Positions 21,454-30,828 of a stretch of 64,000 nucleotides of DNA are shown here, one piece after another. The stretch covers positions 4,464,001 through 4,528,000 of the forward strand of contig NZ_CP139986.1 of the NCBI RefSeq assembly GCF_034424175.1, given 5' to 3'. The notes beneath the pieces were generated by a model, which worked only from the letters and a program-made list of their open reading frames with translations, made no database searches and was not told the DNA's origin. The position numbers were made by a program, and so were the translations under genes. The first letter of the stretch is position 1; the number at the start of each line of letters is the position of its first letter. This DNA is from Kluyvera intermedia. GTDB taxonomy: Bacteria > Pseudomonadota > Gammaproteobacteria > Enterobacterales > Enterobacteriaceae.

Positions 21454-22068
21454 TTATTCGTCAATCGCTAACAAATGCAATGAACCACGGCTAAAATCTG
21501 CCAGTCTTGCTGAAAATTCAGGCACTTTTGCCTTAGGAAGCGCCACTCGAAGTTGCACCGATGCCTGATAGTCGCTGGAAACGATTTGTCCCGCATACTG
21601 CCCGACGAGCGTTTCAATACCCGCAAGCTGACCGTATTCACATAAAAGAGTATATTCGGTTAACGGCGTTTTGAGCTGCGTGATCAGCAGATTCAGTGCC
21701 TGCTGTACTCCGCCACCATAGGCTTTGACCAGCCCGCCAGTTCCCAACAAGATCCCGCCGTAGTAGCGCACGACTACGGCGGTAATTTCACCCACACCGC
21801 TCCCCATCAACTGAGCAAGCATGGGTTTCCCGGCCGTACCTGCCGGTTCACCATCATCAGAGAAACCAAGTTGCTGTGAGTCATCAGGTCTGCCCGCGAC
21901 CCACGCCACACAATGGTGGCGGGCATCCGGGTGTTCAGCCCTAACCGACTCGACGAACGCTTTTGCCGCGTCCACCCCATCAGTATGCGCTAACAGGGTG
22001 ATAAAGCGGCTCTTCTTGATCTCTTCAACAAAGGTGACCGGTTCGGCCGGTATTCGCCAGCTATCCAT
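21454..22068 (-). CDS. yigZ: IMPACT/YigZ family protein
   Basis: A 204-residue member of the UPF0029/IMPACT family, with the conserved N-terminal segment (FVEEIKKSRFITLLAHTDGVDAAKAFV) and DDGEPAGTAGKPML near residue 77. The family has an N-terminal domain with an RNase PH-like fold and a C-terminal EF-G-like domain. Its cellular role is not settled; some members are linked to translation. Its ATG shares one base with the pepQ stop. Confidence 0.93.
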   Translation of the reverse strand: MDSWRIPAEPVTFVEEIKKSRFITLLAHTDGVDAAKAFVESVRAEHPDARHHCVAWVAGRPDDSQQLGFSDDGEPAGTAGKPMLAQLMGSGVGEITAVVVRYYGGILLGTGGLVKAYGGGVQQALNLLITQLKTPLTEYTLLCEYGQLAGIETLVGQYAGQIVSSDYQASVQLRVALPKAKVPEFSARLADFSRGSLHLLAIDE

Positions 22069-23399
22069 TACGCCAGTTTCAGATCACGCGTCATGTTTTC
22101 GACATTGTTCTCGTGGATTACCACGTTATCTTCAATACGAATGCCGCCGAAAGGCTTGAGCGCTTCAATTTTCTGCCAGTTGAAATGCTTGCTGTACTGA
22201 CCTTCACGCCATGGTGCAAGCAGAGACTCAATGAAGTAGATGCCCGGCTCGATGGTCAATACCATGCGCGGCTCCAGTACACGCGTGCAGCGCAGGTACG
22301 GGTATTTCGATGGTGCCGCCAGATGCGTACCGGAGTCATCCTGCATAAAGCCGGCAGCATCATGAACCTGCAGACCCAAAGGGTGACCAATGCCGTGTGG
22401 CATAAACGGCCCGGTCAGGTCGTTCTCAACCATGGCTTCTTCGCTCATGTCGGTCACGATCTGATGTTTACGCAGCAGCTTAGCAATACGCTGATGGAAC
22501 TGAATGTGGTAATCCACATAGCTGGTACCCGCTTTCATGGTCGCAATCAGCGCCAGTTGCTCGGTATTCACATCTTTAATGAGCTGCGCAAAGTCGTTAT
22601 CACTGTGCGCCGCCCAGGTACGCGTCAGGTCAGCGGCATAGCCGTTGTACTCGGCGCCTGCATCAAGAAGGAAACTGCGCGACTCTGATGGCGCACGATG
22701 ATCTAACTTGGTGTAGTGCAATACGGAGGCATGTTCATTCAGCGCCACAATGTTGCCGTAAGGCACATCGATATCACGATGACCGGTAGCCGTCAGGTAT
22801 GCGAGGTTGATATCAAACTCGCTCATGCCGGAACGGAACGCTTCTTCTGCCGCATGATGCCCGTTAACCGCCATTTTCTGCGCTTCACGCATACACGCCA
22901 GCTCATAATCGGTTTTATAGGCGCGATAGTAGTGCAGATAATCGATTACCGGTTTTGGGTTGATATTATTTGCCGCGATGCCTAAGCCCAACGCACGTTC
23001 CGGAACCGGACCAATATAGCCAATGTTGCCACGGGCCGCAGGCAGCTGGCTGCCAATACCGTCTGCTTTCGGCAGCGCGATTACTTCAACATCATCAGTC
23101 CAGAACGAGGTTGGCAACGGTTCAACGTTGTGCCAGTAATCAACCGGCAGATAGAACCACAGCTTCGGTTTATTGACACCGTCCACCAGCAACCAGCAGT
23201 TCGGTACCTGGGTTACCGGCACCCACGCTTTAAACTGCGGGTTGACCTTGAACGGATACGCGTGGTCATCGAGAAAAACATTCATCAGCTCGCCGGAGTG
23301 GATAAGCAACGCATCAAGCTTGAAACGCTCGAGTGCATTACGCGCCCGCTCTTGTAAGGTAACAATATGATTTTTATAGAGTGCGGCCAGAGATTCCAT
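22068..23399 (-). CDS. pepQ: Xaa-Pro dipeptidase (prolidase)
   Basis: A cytoplasmic metallopeptidase that hydrolyses dipeptides with C-terminal proline; it also has organophosphate-hydrolysing activity in E. coli. It is 443 residues with the pita-bread fold. The Mn ligands expected for the family are visible: D in LLDAGAEYNGYAADLTRT (about 246 and 257), H in GIGHPLGLQVHD (about 339), and E in LTIEPGIYF (about 384) and GGIRIEDN (about 423). Divergent from fadB, first of the pepQ-yigZ-trkH-hemG string. Confidence 0.97.
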   Translation of the reverse strand: MESLAALYKNHIVTLQERARNALERFKLDALLIHSGELMNVFLDDHAYPFKVNPQFKAWVPVTQVPNCWLLVDGVNKPKLWFYLPVDYWHNVEPLPTSFWTDDVEVIALPKADGIGSQLPAARGNIGYIGPVPERALGLGIAANNINPKPVIDYLHYYRAYKTDYELACMREAQKMAVNGHHAAEEAFRSGMSEFDINLAYLTATGHRDIDVPYGNIVALNEHASVLHYTKLDHRAPSESRSFLLDAGAEYNGYAADLTRTWAAHSDNDFAQLIKDVNTEQLALIATMKAGTSYVDYHIQFHQRIAKLLRKHQIVTDMSEEAMVENDLTGPFMPHGIGHPLGLQVHDAAGFMQDDSGTHLAAPSKYPYLRCTRVLEPRMVLTIEPGIYFIESLLAPWREGQYSKHFNWQKIEALKPFGGIRIEDNVVIHENNVENMTRDLKLA

Positions 23400-23546
23400 T
23401 ATTTATCCTTCTGAATATTTACCCTCAAGTTTCCGCATATTAGCACACCTCACCCACCCTGCGTGATTTCCACCGGGCGTGATCGCGCCAGCAAATATTT
23501 AAAGACTCATTTGCATTTATTTAACACAAAATACACACTCGAGTTT

Positions 23547-23563
23547 ATCTGGTACGACCAGAT
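23547..23563. promoter_or_regulatory. FadR operator of fadBA
   Basis: ATCTGGTACGACCAGAT is the 17-base FadR palindrome, 26 bases before the fadB ATG. FadR represses fadBA until long-chain acyl-CoA displaces it. The symmetry is complete apart from the central base. Confidence 0.9.
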
Positions 23564-23589
23564 CACTTTGCTGGATTCAGGAGACTGAC

Positions 23590-25779
23590 ATGCTCTACAA
23601 AGGCGACACCCTGTACCTCAACTGGCTGGAAGATGGCATTGCCGAACTGGTGTTCGATGCCCCCGGCTCCGTTAACAAGCTAGATACCGCGACCGTAGCC
23701 AGCCTCGGCCAGGCGCTCGACGTCCTCGAAAAACAAAAAGAGCTGAAAGGGCTGGTGCTACGCTCTGAAAAGGCGGCTTTTATTGTCGGTGCGGATATTA
23801 CCGAATTCCTTTCGTTGTTCCTGGTACCTGAAGAACAGTTCAGCCAGTGGCTGCATTTTGCCAATAGCGTCTTTAATCGTCTGGAAGATTTGCCGGTTCC
23901 AACCCTTTCCGCCATTAACGGTTATGCGCTCGGCGGCGGCTGCGAATGTGTGCTGGCGACCGACTACCGCCTGGCGACACCGGATCTGCGCATCGGCTTG
24001 CCAGAAACCAAGCTAGGCATTATGCCGGGCTTTGGCGGCTCAGTACGTCTGCCGCGCCTGCTGGGTGCCGATAGCGCGCTGGAGATCATTGCTGCCGGTA
24101 AAGATGTCAGCGCGGAGCAAGCACTGAAACTCGGTTTGGTCGATGGCGTCGTTAAACCGGAGAAACTGTTCGACGGTGCGCTGGCGGTACTGCGTCAGGC
24201 CATCAACGGCGACCTCGACTGGAAAGCCAAGCGTCAGCCAAAGCTTGAACCCCTCAAGCTCAGCAAGATTGAAGCCACCATGAGCTTCACCATCGCCAAA
24301 AGCATGGTGATGCAGACGGCGGGCAAACACTACCCAGCGCCAATCACGGCGGTGAAAACTATCGAAGCGGCAGCCCGTTTTGGCCGTGAAGAAGCGCTGA
24401 ATCTGGAAAACAAAAGTTTTGTTCCACTGGCCCATTCCAATGAAGCCCGTGCGCTGGTCGGCATTTTCCTCAACGACCAATTCGTGAAAGGTCAGGCGAA
24501 GAAACTGACCAAAAATACCGAACCACCAAAACATGCTGCGGTACTTGGTGCTGGCATTATGGGTGGCGGGATTGCTTACCAGTCAGCCTGGAAAGGCGTG
24601 CCGGTGATTATGAAGGATATTAATGAGAAGTCGCTGGCGCTCGGCATGAATGAAGCCAGCAAGCTGCTCAACAAACAGCTGGAGCGCGGTAAGATCGACG
24701 GTCGGAAGTTGGCAGGGGTCATTTCTACCATTCAGCCGACGCTGGACTACGCAGGCTTTGACCGGGTTGATGTCGTCGTTGAAGCGGTCGTGGAAAATCC
24801 GAAGGTGAAGAAAGCCGTACTGGTCGAGACCGAGCAAAAAGTTCGTCCGGACACAGTGCTGGCGTCCAACACTTCAACGATTCCTATCGGTGATCTGGCC
24901 GATGCGCTTGAACGCCCGGAAAACTTCTGCGGGATGCACTTCTTTAACCCAGTACACCGTATGCCATTGGTTGAGATTATCCGTGGCAAGAAAACCTCGG
25001 ATAGTACCATCGCCAAAGTGGTCGCCTGGGCAAGCAAAATGGGCAAAACGCCAATTGTGGTTAACGACTGCCCTGGCTTCTTCGTCAACCGCGTCCTGTT
25101 CCCGTACTTTGCCGGTTTCAGCCAGTTGCTGCGCGACGGTGCGGATTTCCGCAAAGTCGATAAAGTCATGGAGAAACAGTTCGGTTGGCCTATGGGCCCA
25201 GCTTACCTGCTCGATGTGGTTGGTATTGATACCGCCCACCATGCACAAGCCGTGATGGCCGCCGGTTTCCCGCAGCGTATGCATAAAGACTATCGCGATG
25301 CCATCGACGCACTGTTCGATGCCAGCCGCTATGGACAGAAAAACGGTCTGGGCTTCTGGCGTTATAAAGAAGACAGCAAAGGTAAACCGAAGAAAGAAGA
25401 AGATCCTGCGGTGGATAGCCTGCTGGCCGACGTATGCCAGCCTAAACGCGACTTCAGTGAAGAAGAGATTATCGCCCGCATGATGATTCCGATGGTCAAC
25501 GAAGTAGTGCGTTGCCTAGAAGAAGGCATTATCGCAAGCCCGGCAGAAGCCGACATGGCGCTGGTCTACGGCCTCGGCTTCCCTCCATTCCACGGCGGAG
25601 CATTCCGCTGGCTGGATACGCTTGGCAGCGCGAAGTATCTCGATATGGCGCAGCAATATCAGCATCTCGGCCCATTGTATGAAGTCCCGGCCGGGCTGCG
25701 CGACAAAGCGCGTCATAACGAAGCGTATTATCCCCCGGTTGAACCCGCCCGCCCGGCTGGTGAGCTGAAAACGGCTTAA
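23590..25779 (+). CDS. fadB: Fatty acid oxidation complex, alpha subunit
   Basis: A multifunctional beta-oxidation enzyme: enoyl-CoA hydratase, 3-hydroxyacyl-CoA dehydrogenase, and epimerase/isomerase activities. It is 729 residues as in E. coli. The N-terminal crotonase domain has the oxyanion loop (GYALGGGCE, about 110-118) and the glutamates of the hydratase site; the NAD-binding motif GAGIMGGGIA lies near 320; the dehydrogenase domain follows with HFFNPVHRMPLVE (His near 450). It is 9 bases upstream of fadA and under the FadR operator. Confidence 0.98.
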   Translation: MLYKGDTLYLNWLEDGIAELVFDAPGSVNKLDTATVASLGQALDVLEKQKELKGLVLRSEKAAFIVGADITEFLSLFLVPEEQFSQWLHFANSVFNRLEDLPVPTLSAINGYALGGGCECVLATDYRLATPDLRIGLPETKLGIMPGFGGSVRLPRLLGADSALEIIAAGKDVSAEQALKLGLVDGVVKPEKLFDGALAVLRQAINGDLDWKAKRQPKLEPLKLSKIEATMSFTIAKSMVMQTAGKHYPAPITAVKTIEAAARFGREEALNLENKSFVPLAHSNEARALVGIFLNDQFVKGQAKKLTKNTEPPKHAAVLGAGIMGGGIAYQSAWKGVPVIMKDINEKSLALGMNEASKLLNKQLERGKIDGRKLAGVISTIQPTLDYAGFDRVDVVVEAVVENPKVKKAVLVETEQKVRPDTVLASNTSTIPIGDLADALERPENFCGMHFFNPVHRMPLVEIIRGKKTSDSTIAKVVAWASKMGKTPIVVNDCPGFFVNRVLFPYFAGFSQLLRDGADFRKVDKVMEKQFGWPMGPAYLLDVVGIDTAHHAQAVMAAGFPQRMHKDYRDAIDALFDASRYGQKNGLGFWRYKEDSKGKPKKEEDPAVDSLLADVCQPKRDFSEEEIIARMMIPMVNEVVRCLEEGIIASPAEADMALVYGLGFPPFHGGAFRWLDTLGSAKYLDMAQQYQHLGPLYEVPAGLRDKARHNEAYYPPVEPARPAGELKTA

Positions 25780-25788
25780 GGAGTCACG

Positions 25789-26952
25789 ATGGAACAGGTT
25801 GTTATTGTTGATGCAATTCGTACCCCGATGGGCCGCTCGAAAGGGGGCGCGTTCCGCAACGTACGTGCAGAAGATCTCTCCGCCCATTTGATGCGTAGCC
25901 TGCTGGCACGCAACCCGGCGCTTGAAGCGGCGGCTATCGATGACATCTATTGGGGCTGCGTGCAGCAAACGCTGGAGCAGGGCTTCAACATCGCCCGTAA
26001 CGCTTCATTGCTGGCGGAGATCCCGCATTCAGTTCCGGCGGTTACCGTTAACCGCCTCTGTGGTTCTTCAATGCAAGCTCTGCACGATGCGGCACGCATG
26101 ATCATGACCGGCGATGCGCAGGTCTGTCTGGTCGGCGGCGTCGAGCACATGGGCCACGTGCCGATGAGTCACGGTGTGGATTTCCATCCGGGCATGAGTC
26201 GTACCGTTGCCAAAGCCGCGGGGATGATGGGTCTGACGGCTGAAATGCTCTCACGTATGCACGGTATTAACCGTGAAATGCAGGATGCTTTCGCCGCACG
26301 TTCTCACGCGCGAGCCTGGGCTGCAACCCAGTCCGGTGCCTTTAAGAATGAAATTATTCCAACCGGCGGGCACGATGCAGATGGTGTACTGAAACAGTTT
26401 AATTACGATGAAGTTATCCGCCCGGAAACGACCGTTGAGGCGCTTTCTACCCTGCGTCCAGCATTCGATCCGGTAACCGGTACAGTTACCGCCGGGACAT
26501 CTTCCGCGCTCTCCGACGGGGCTTCCGCCATGCTGGTGATGAGCGAAAGCCGCGCACGGGCATTGGGATTAACCCCTCGCGCACGTATTCGCTCAATGGC
26601 CGTGGTGGGCTGCGACCCTTCCATCATGGGTTATGGTCCGGTTCCAGCCTCAAAGCTGGCGCTGAAAAAAGCCGGTCTAACCGCCAGCGACATTGATCTG
26701 TTTGAGATGAACGAAGCGTTTGCCGCACAGATCCTGCCGTGCATTAAAGATCTGGGGTTGATGGAGCAGATCGACGAGAAGATCAACCTTAACGGTGGGG
26801 CTATCGCCCTGGGTCATCCGCTAGGGTGTTCCGGTACGCGTATCACCACCACCCTGCTGAATCTGATGGAACGCAAAGACGCCCAGTTTGGTCTGGCGAC
26901 CATGTGTATCGGGTTGGGTCAGGGGATCGCGACCGTTATCGAGCGCGTATAA
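25789..26952 (+). CDS. fadA: 3-ketoacyl-CoA thiolase, beta subunit of the fatty acid oxidation complex
   Basis: It cleaves 3-ketoacyl-CoA with CoA to release acetyl-CoA and forms an alpha2-beta2 complex with FadB. It is 387 residues with the acyl-enzyme cysteine at position 91 (RLCGSSMQAL), the histidine in GHPLGCSGTR, and the second catalytic cysteine in MCIGLGQG near the end. It follows fadB on the same transcript. Confidence 0.98.
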   Translation: MEQVVIVDAIRTPMGRSKGGAFRNVRAEDLSAHLMRSLLARNPALEAAAIDDIYWGCVQQTLEQGFNIARNASLLAEIPHSVPAVTVNRLCGSSMQALHDAARMIMTGDAQVCLVGGVEHMGHVPMSHGVDFHPGMSRTVAKAAGMMGLTAEMLSRMHGINREMQDAFAARSHARAWAATQSGAFKNEIIPTGGHDADGVLKQFNYDEVIRPETTVEALSTLRPAFDPVTGTVTAGTSSALSDGASAMLVMSESRARALGLTPRARIRSMAVVGCDPSIMGYGPVPASKLALKKAGLTASDIDLFEMNEAFAAQILPCIKDLGLMEQIDEKINLNGGAIALGHPLGCSGTRITTTLLNLMERKDAQFGLATMCIGLGQGIATVIERV

Positions 26953-26985
26953 AAACGCGCTCGATAACGCAAACATTATCATTAC

Positions 26986-27060
26986 TGTAGGCCGGGCAAG
27001 CGCAGCGCCCCCCGGCAAACATGCCGGATGGCAACGCTGCGCGTTTTATCCGGCCTACAG
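26986..27060. repeat. REP/BIME element downstream of fadA
   Basis: TGTAGGCCGG at one end and CCGGCCTACA at the other bracket an inner pair of GC-rich arms (AGCGCAGCGCC and GCCGGATGGC). This is a head-to-head REP pair between convergent fadA and fre. Confidence 0.85.
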
Positions 27061-27086
27061 CACAAAAAAGTTTAATTGCCGTTCTT

Positions 27087-27112
27087 CCCGCCTGTCAGGG
27101 GCGGGTTTTTTA
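27087..27112 (+). terminator. Terminator of fadBA
   Basis: CCCGCC and GGCGGG flank a short loop and are followed by TTTTTT on the plus strand, just beyond the REP element and 9 bases before the end of fre. Confidence 0.85.
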
Positions 27113-27120
27113 TTCGTCTA

Positions 27121-27822
27121 TCAGATAAATGCAAACGCATCGCCAAACAGGCGGTCTTCCCGCGCCTGGCGTTCGTTACAGAACAAGTCACGGGCAATTT
27201 TCGCCATTTCAAAGCGACCTGCGATGTAGATATCGTGCTCCGCCAGCGTACCGTAATCCTGCAATACCGCCGTCAAAACAGTCCCAGAACGTCCGCGCCA
27301 GCCTTCTTCAGGCTGTTCAACCACCGGTTCAACACGCAGATTAGGGTGAGTCACCGACAACGCTTCCAGCTCGGAGAGATCGTAAAGATGCTTCTCTTCA
27401 CGGCCGCCCCAATAAATCGTCACATCACGATTCGGGTTACGCGCCAGCGCGGTCAGTAGAATTGAGCGCACATATGAGAAGCCAGTCCCACCTGCAATCA
27501 GCACCAGCGGACGATCGTCTTCATCGCGAAGCCAGGCCTCGCCGTGCGGGATATCCACCACCACTTCACGATCTTTCAGAATACGGTCCATGACCGCCAT
27601 CGCGTACAGATTTAGCTCTGAAGCGCCGATATGCAGCTCAATAAACGCTTTTTCATCCGGCGTAGAGGCCATGGAGAACGGGCGTTTGTCGCGCTCATCC
27701 ATTACCACCATCAGATACTGCCCGGCGCGGAATGAGAAGGCGGCGTCGGGCACTAAACGAACGCGATATACCGTATCGGTAATGGCATCCACCGAAGTCA
27801 CTTTACAGCTTAAGGTTGTCAT
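27121..27822 (-). CDS. fre: NAD(P)H-flavin reductase
   Basis: Fre reduces free flavins with NAD(P)H; reduced flavin serves ribonucleotide reductase activation, ferric siderophore reduction and other uses. It is 233 residues, the E. coli length. The flavin-binding segment RPFSMAS (about 46-52) and the nucleotide-binding IAGGTGFSYVRSIL (about 110-123) are intact, as is the C-terminal GDAFAFI. It follows ubiD after 52 bases and is convergent with fadA. Confidence 0.97.
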   Translation of the reverse strand: MTTLSCKVTSVDAITDTVYRVRLVPDAAFSFRAGQYLMVVMDERDKRPFSMASTPDEKAFIELHIGASELNLYAMAVMDRILKDREVVVDIPHGEAWLRDEDDRPLVLIAGGTGFSYVRSILLTALARNPNRDVTIYWGGREEKHLYDLSELEALSVTHPNLRVEPVVEQPEEGWRGRSGTVLTAVLQDYGTLAEHDIYIAGRFEMAKIARDLFCNERQAREDRLFGDAFAFI

Positions 27823-27874
27823 GCGCTCCCTCTGTCGGGTCTTTCCCCATCCATAAAGTCAGGGAATATATTTA

Positions 27875-29353
27875 TCATTTATCGTCGGAAAAAATGGCCA
27901 GCTCGTCCCAGATGTCATCAATGCGCGCCGTAACGGCGGGATCTTTCTTGATCGGACGGCCCCACTCGCGCTGGGTTTCCCCAGGCCACTTATTGGTGGC
28001 ATCCAGCCCCATTTTCGACCCCAGACCGGAAACCGGCGAGGCGAAATCAAGATAATCAATCGGCGTATTTTCTACCAGCACGGTATCCCTCGCAGGATCC
28101 ATACGGGTCGTAATCGCCCATATCACATCGTTCCAGTCACGTGCGTTCACATCATCATCGCAGACAATCACGAATTTTGTGTACATAAACTGGCGTAAAA
28201 ACGACCATACGCCCATCATCACGCGTTTTGCATGTCCGGCATACTGCTTTTTCATGGTGACGACGGCAAGGCGGTATGAACAACCTTCCGGCGGCAAGTA
28301 GAAATCGACAATCTCCGGGAACTGTTTTTGCAGAATTGGCACGAAGACTTCATTCAGCGCCACACCTAACACTGCGGGTTCATCGGGTGGACGTCCGGTA
28401 TAGGTGGAATGATAAATAGCGTCTTCGCGCTGGGTAATATGCGTCACGGTAAAGACCGGGAAACTATCCACTTCGTTGTAATAACCGGTGTGATCACCAT
28501 ACGGGCCTTCCGGCGCGAACTCACCCTGCTCGATGTAACCTTCAAGGATAATCTCAGCGCTGGCCGGAACTTCCAAATCGTTGGAAAGACACTTCACCAC
28601 TTCGGTTTTGGTGCCACGCAGCAGGCCAGCAAAAGCATACTCGGAGAGAGTGTCCGGCACCGGCGTCACCGCGCCAAGAATGGTCGCAGGATCGGCACCC
28701 AACGCGACGGAAACCGGGAACCGCTCACCAGGATGAGCCGCACACCACTCCTGAAAATCAAGCGCGCCGCCGCGATGCGACAGCCAGCGCATAATCAGTT
28801 TATTTTTGCCAATCACCTGCTGGCGATAGATACCCAGATTCTGCCGTTCTTTGTGTGGCCCACGGGTCACCGTCAGCCCCCACGTAATCAGTGGTGCAGC
28901 ATCTTCGGGCCAGCAGGTCATCACCGGAATGCGGGATAAATCGACGTCATCTCCAGAGATAACTTTTTGCTGGCAAGGCGCGCCGCGCAGCCGTTTGGTC
29001 GGCATGTTCAGTACTTGCTTAAACTGCGGCAGCTTGTCGTACAGATCGCGGAAACCTTTTGGCGGCTCAGGCTCTTTCAGGAAGGCTAATAACTTACCCA
29101 CTTCACGCAACGCGCTGACATCTTCCTGCCCCATGCCCATTGCCACACGTTTTGGCGTGCCGAACAGGTTACACAGCACCGGCATGGAATAACCTTTGGG
29201 ATTCTCGAACAGCAATGCAGGCCCACCGGCACGAAGGGTGCGGTCGGCAATTTCGGTAATCTCCAGATGGGGGTCAACCGGGAGGCTAATACGTTTTAGT
29301 TCGCCCTGCTGCTCAAGTTGTGTCAGAAAGTCGCGCAAGTCATGGTATTTCAT
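27875..29353 (-). CDS. ubiD: 3-octaprenyl-4-hydroxybenzoate decarboxylase (prenyl-FMN dependent)
   Basis: UbiD removes the carboxyl group of the prenylated 4-hydroxybenzoate intermediate in ubiquinone synthesis, using prenylated FMN made by UbiX. It is 492 residues from MKYHDLRDF (E. coli about 494-497). The conserved E(x)nE and DH residues of the family are visible in EGYIEQGEFAPEGPYGDHTG near residue 280. It is divergent from rfaH. Confidence 0.97.
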   Translation of the reverse strand: MKYHDLRDFLTQLEQQGELKRISLPVDPHLEITEIADRTLRAGGPALLFENPKGYSMPVLCNLFGTPKRVAMGMGQEDVSALREVGKLLAFLKEPEPPKGFRDLYDKLPQFKQVLNMPTKRLRGAPCQQKVISGDDVDLSRIPVMTCWPEDAAPLITWGLTVTRGPHKERQNLGIYRQQVIGKNKLIMRWLSHRGGALDFQEWCAAHPGERFPVSVALGADPATILGAVTPVPDTLSEYAFAGLLRGTKTEVVKCLSNDLEVPASAEIILEGYIEQGEFAPEGPYGDHTGYYNEVDSFPVFTVTHITQREDAIYHSTYTGRPPDEPAVLGVALNEVFVPILQKQFPEIVDFYLPPEGCSYRLAVVTMKKQYAGHAKRVMMGVWSFLRQFMYTKFVIVCDDDVNARDWNDVIWAITTRMDPARDTVLVENTPIDYLDFASPVSGLGSKMGLDATNKWPGETQREWGRPIKKDPAVTARIDDIWDELAIFSDDK

Positions 29354-29516
29354 GGGGTAATTATTGGCCTCCTGGTAAGCGCCTCATTATACGGCGAATG
29401 GGTCCGTGATGCTGTATTTTTGTTAAATTAGCGTAAATTAAAGCAGCGATAATCAACGTCGCGATTTAGCCGCACTTTTGTTATGCTTCCGCGTTAAATA
29501 GCAAAAAAGAGTCATT

Positions 29517-30005
29517 ATGCAAGCCTGGTATTTACTGTACTGCAAACGCGGGCAACTTCAGCGTGCCCAGGAACATCTTGAACGACAGGCGGTAAACTGC
29601 CTGACGCCGATGATCACCCTGGAAAAAATCGTGCGCGGCAAACGCACCTCAGTCAGTGAGCCACTGTTCCCGAACTATATGTTTGTGGAATTTGACCCAG
29701 AAGTCATTCATACCACTACCATCAACGCCACCCGCGGCGTAAGCCACTTTGTGCGTTTTGGGCTTCATCCGGCGACGGTACCGTCAACGGTTATCCACCA
29801 GCTTTCGCTTTATCAGCCAGATGACGTTACCGATCCGGAAACCCCCTATCCTGGCGACAGCGTTGTCATTACCGAAGGCGCGTTCGAAGGGTTACAGGCC
29901 ATCTTTGCCGAGCCGGACGGCGAAGCGCGCTCTATGCTGCTGCTCAACCTGCTTAACAAGCAAATCAAGCAGAGCGTTAAGAACACCGACTTCCGTAAAT
30001 CCTGA
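29517..30005 (+). CDS. rfaH: Transcription antitermination protein RfaH
   Basis: A NusG paralogue recruited at ops pause sites to allow expression of long operons for LPS core, capsule, haemolysin and conjugation functions. It is 162 residues: NGN domain (MQAWYLLYCKRGQLQRAQEHL) and a C-terminal domain (about 115-162) that in E. coli switches from alpha-helical hairpin to beta-barrel. No ops-controlled operon is in the window. It converges on tatD with 1 base between stop codons and no visible hairpin terminator. Confidence 0.97.
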   Translation: MQAWYLLYCKRGQLQRAQEHLERQAVNCLTPMITLEKIVRGKRTSVSEPLFPNYMFVEFDPEVIHTTTINATRGVSHFVRFGLHPATVPSTVIHQLSLYQPDDVTDPETPYPGDSVVITEGAFEGLQAIFAEPDGEARSMLLLNLLNKQIKQSVKNTDFRKS

Positions 30006-30006
30006 T

Positions 30007-30789
30007 TTAAAAGTCGATATTAAACAACTGTCTGGCATTGTTGTCTGTGACGGCTTCCAGCCATTGTGCCTCTTCCCCACGCCATTGGGCAACGCGAGTC
30101 AGAATATGCGGCACAAACGCCGGTTCATTACGACGCGATGCCGGCTTTGGCGTCATATCGCGCGGCAAAAGATACGGTGCATCCGTCTCCAGCAGCAGGC
30201 GATTGGCCGGGATCATCGGTAACATCTCGCGCAGCTCCAGCCCCCGACGCTCATCGCATACCCAGCCGGTAATGCCGATAAACAACCCGTGATCCAGACA
30301 AGCCTGCAATTCATCCCGCGTACCGGTAAAGCAATGCAACACGGCACCCGGCAGATGGTCCAGCCAGGGCTCCAGCAGCGCAAAGAAGCGATCGTGCGCG
30401 TCACGACAGTGCAGGAATACCGGCATCCCCAATTCAGCAGCCATCGCCAACTGGGCGCTAAAAGCGGTTTCCTGTTCCGCAGGCGTTGAGAAATTACGGT
30501 TAAAGTCCAGACCGCACTCGCCCACCGCCACCACTTCCGGTTTATTGACCAGCGTATAAATAGCGTCTGCGACTTCCGGTGACCAGCTGCTGCTGTCATG
30601 CGGGTGCACGCCTGCGGTAGACCAGCAAAGTTCAAATCGTTCTGCCAGCCGCTGGGCTTCTTCACTCTCATGACGGTTGGTACCAGTCAACAGCATACCG
30701 TGTACGCCAGCGGCGCGGGCGCGGGTGACCACCTCGTCGCGATCGCTGGAAAACTGTGAACTCGTTAAATTAACACCGATATCAAACAT
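30007..30789 (-). CDS. tatD: 3'-5' DNase/RNase TatD
   Basis: A metal-dependent nuclease of the amidohydrolase fold involved in DNA repair and RNA quality control; despite its name it is not required for Tat export. The start at 30789 (MFDIGVNLTSSQF) gives 260 residues and has GGGAG five bases before it; an ATG at 30801 would add four residues. Metal-ligand motifs typical of the family include GVHPHD, GECGLDFNRN, HCRDAHDRF, HCFTG and ETDAPYLLPRD. It lies after tatABC, as in E. coli. Confidence 0.95.
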   Translation of the reverse strand: MFDIGVNLTSSQFSSDRDEVVTRARAAGVHGMLLTGTNRHESEEAQRLAERFELCWSTAGVHPHDSSSWSPEVADAIYTLVNKPEVVAVGECGLDFNRNFSTPAEQETAFSAQLAMAAELGMPVFLHCRDAHDRFFALLEPWLDHLPGAVLHCFTGTRDELQACLDHGLFIGITGWVCDERRGLELREMLPMIPANRLLLETDAPYLLPRDMTPKPASRRNEPAFVPHILTRVAQWRGEEAQWLEAVTDNNARQLFNIDF

Positions 30790-30828
30790 CATGGCTCCCA
30801 TATGACAACCGCCCTGACGGGCGGTTGG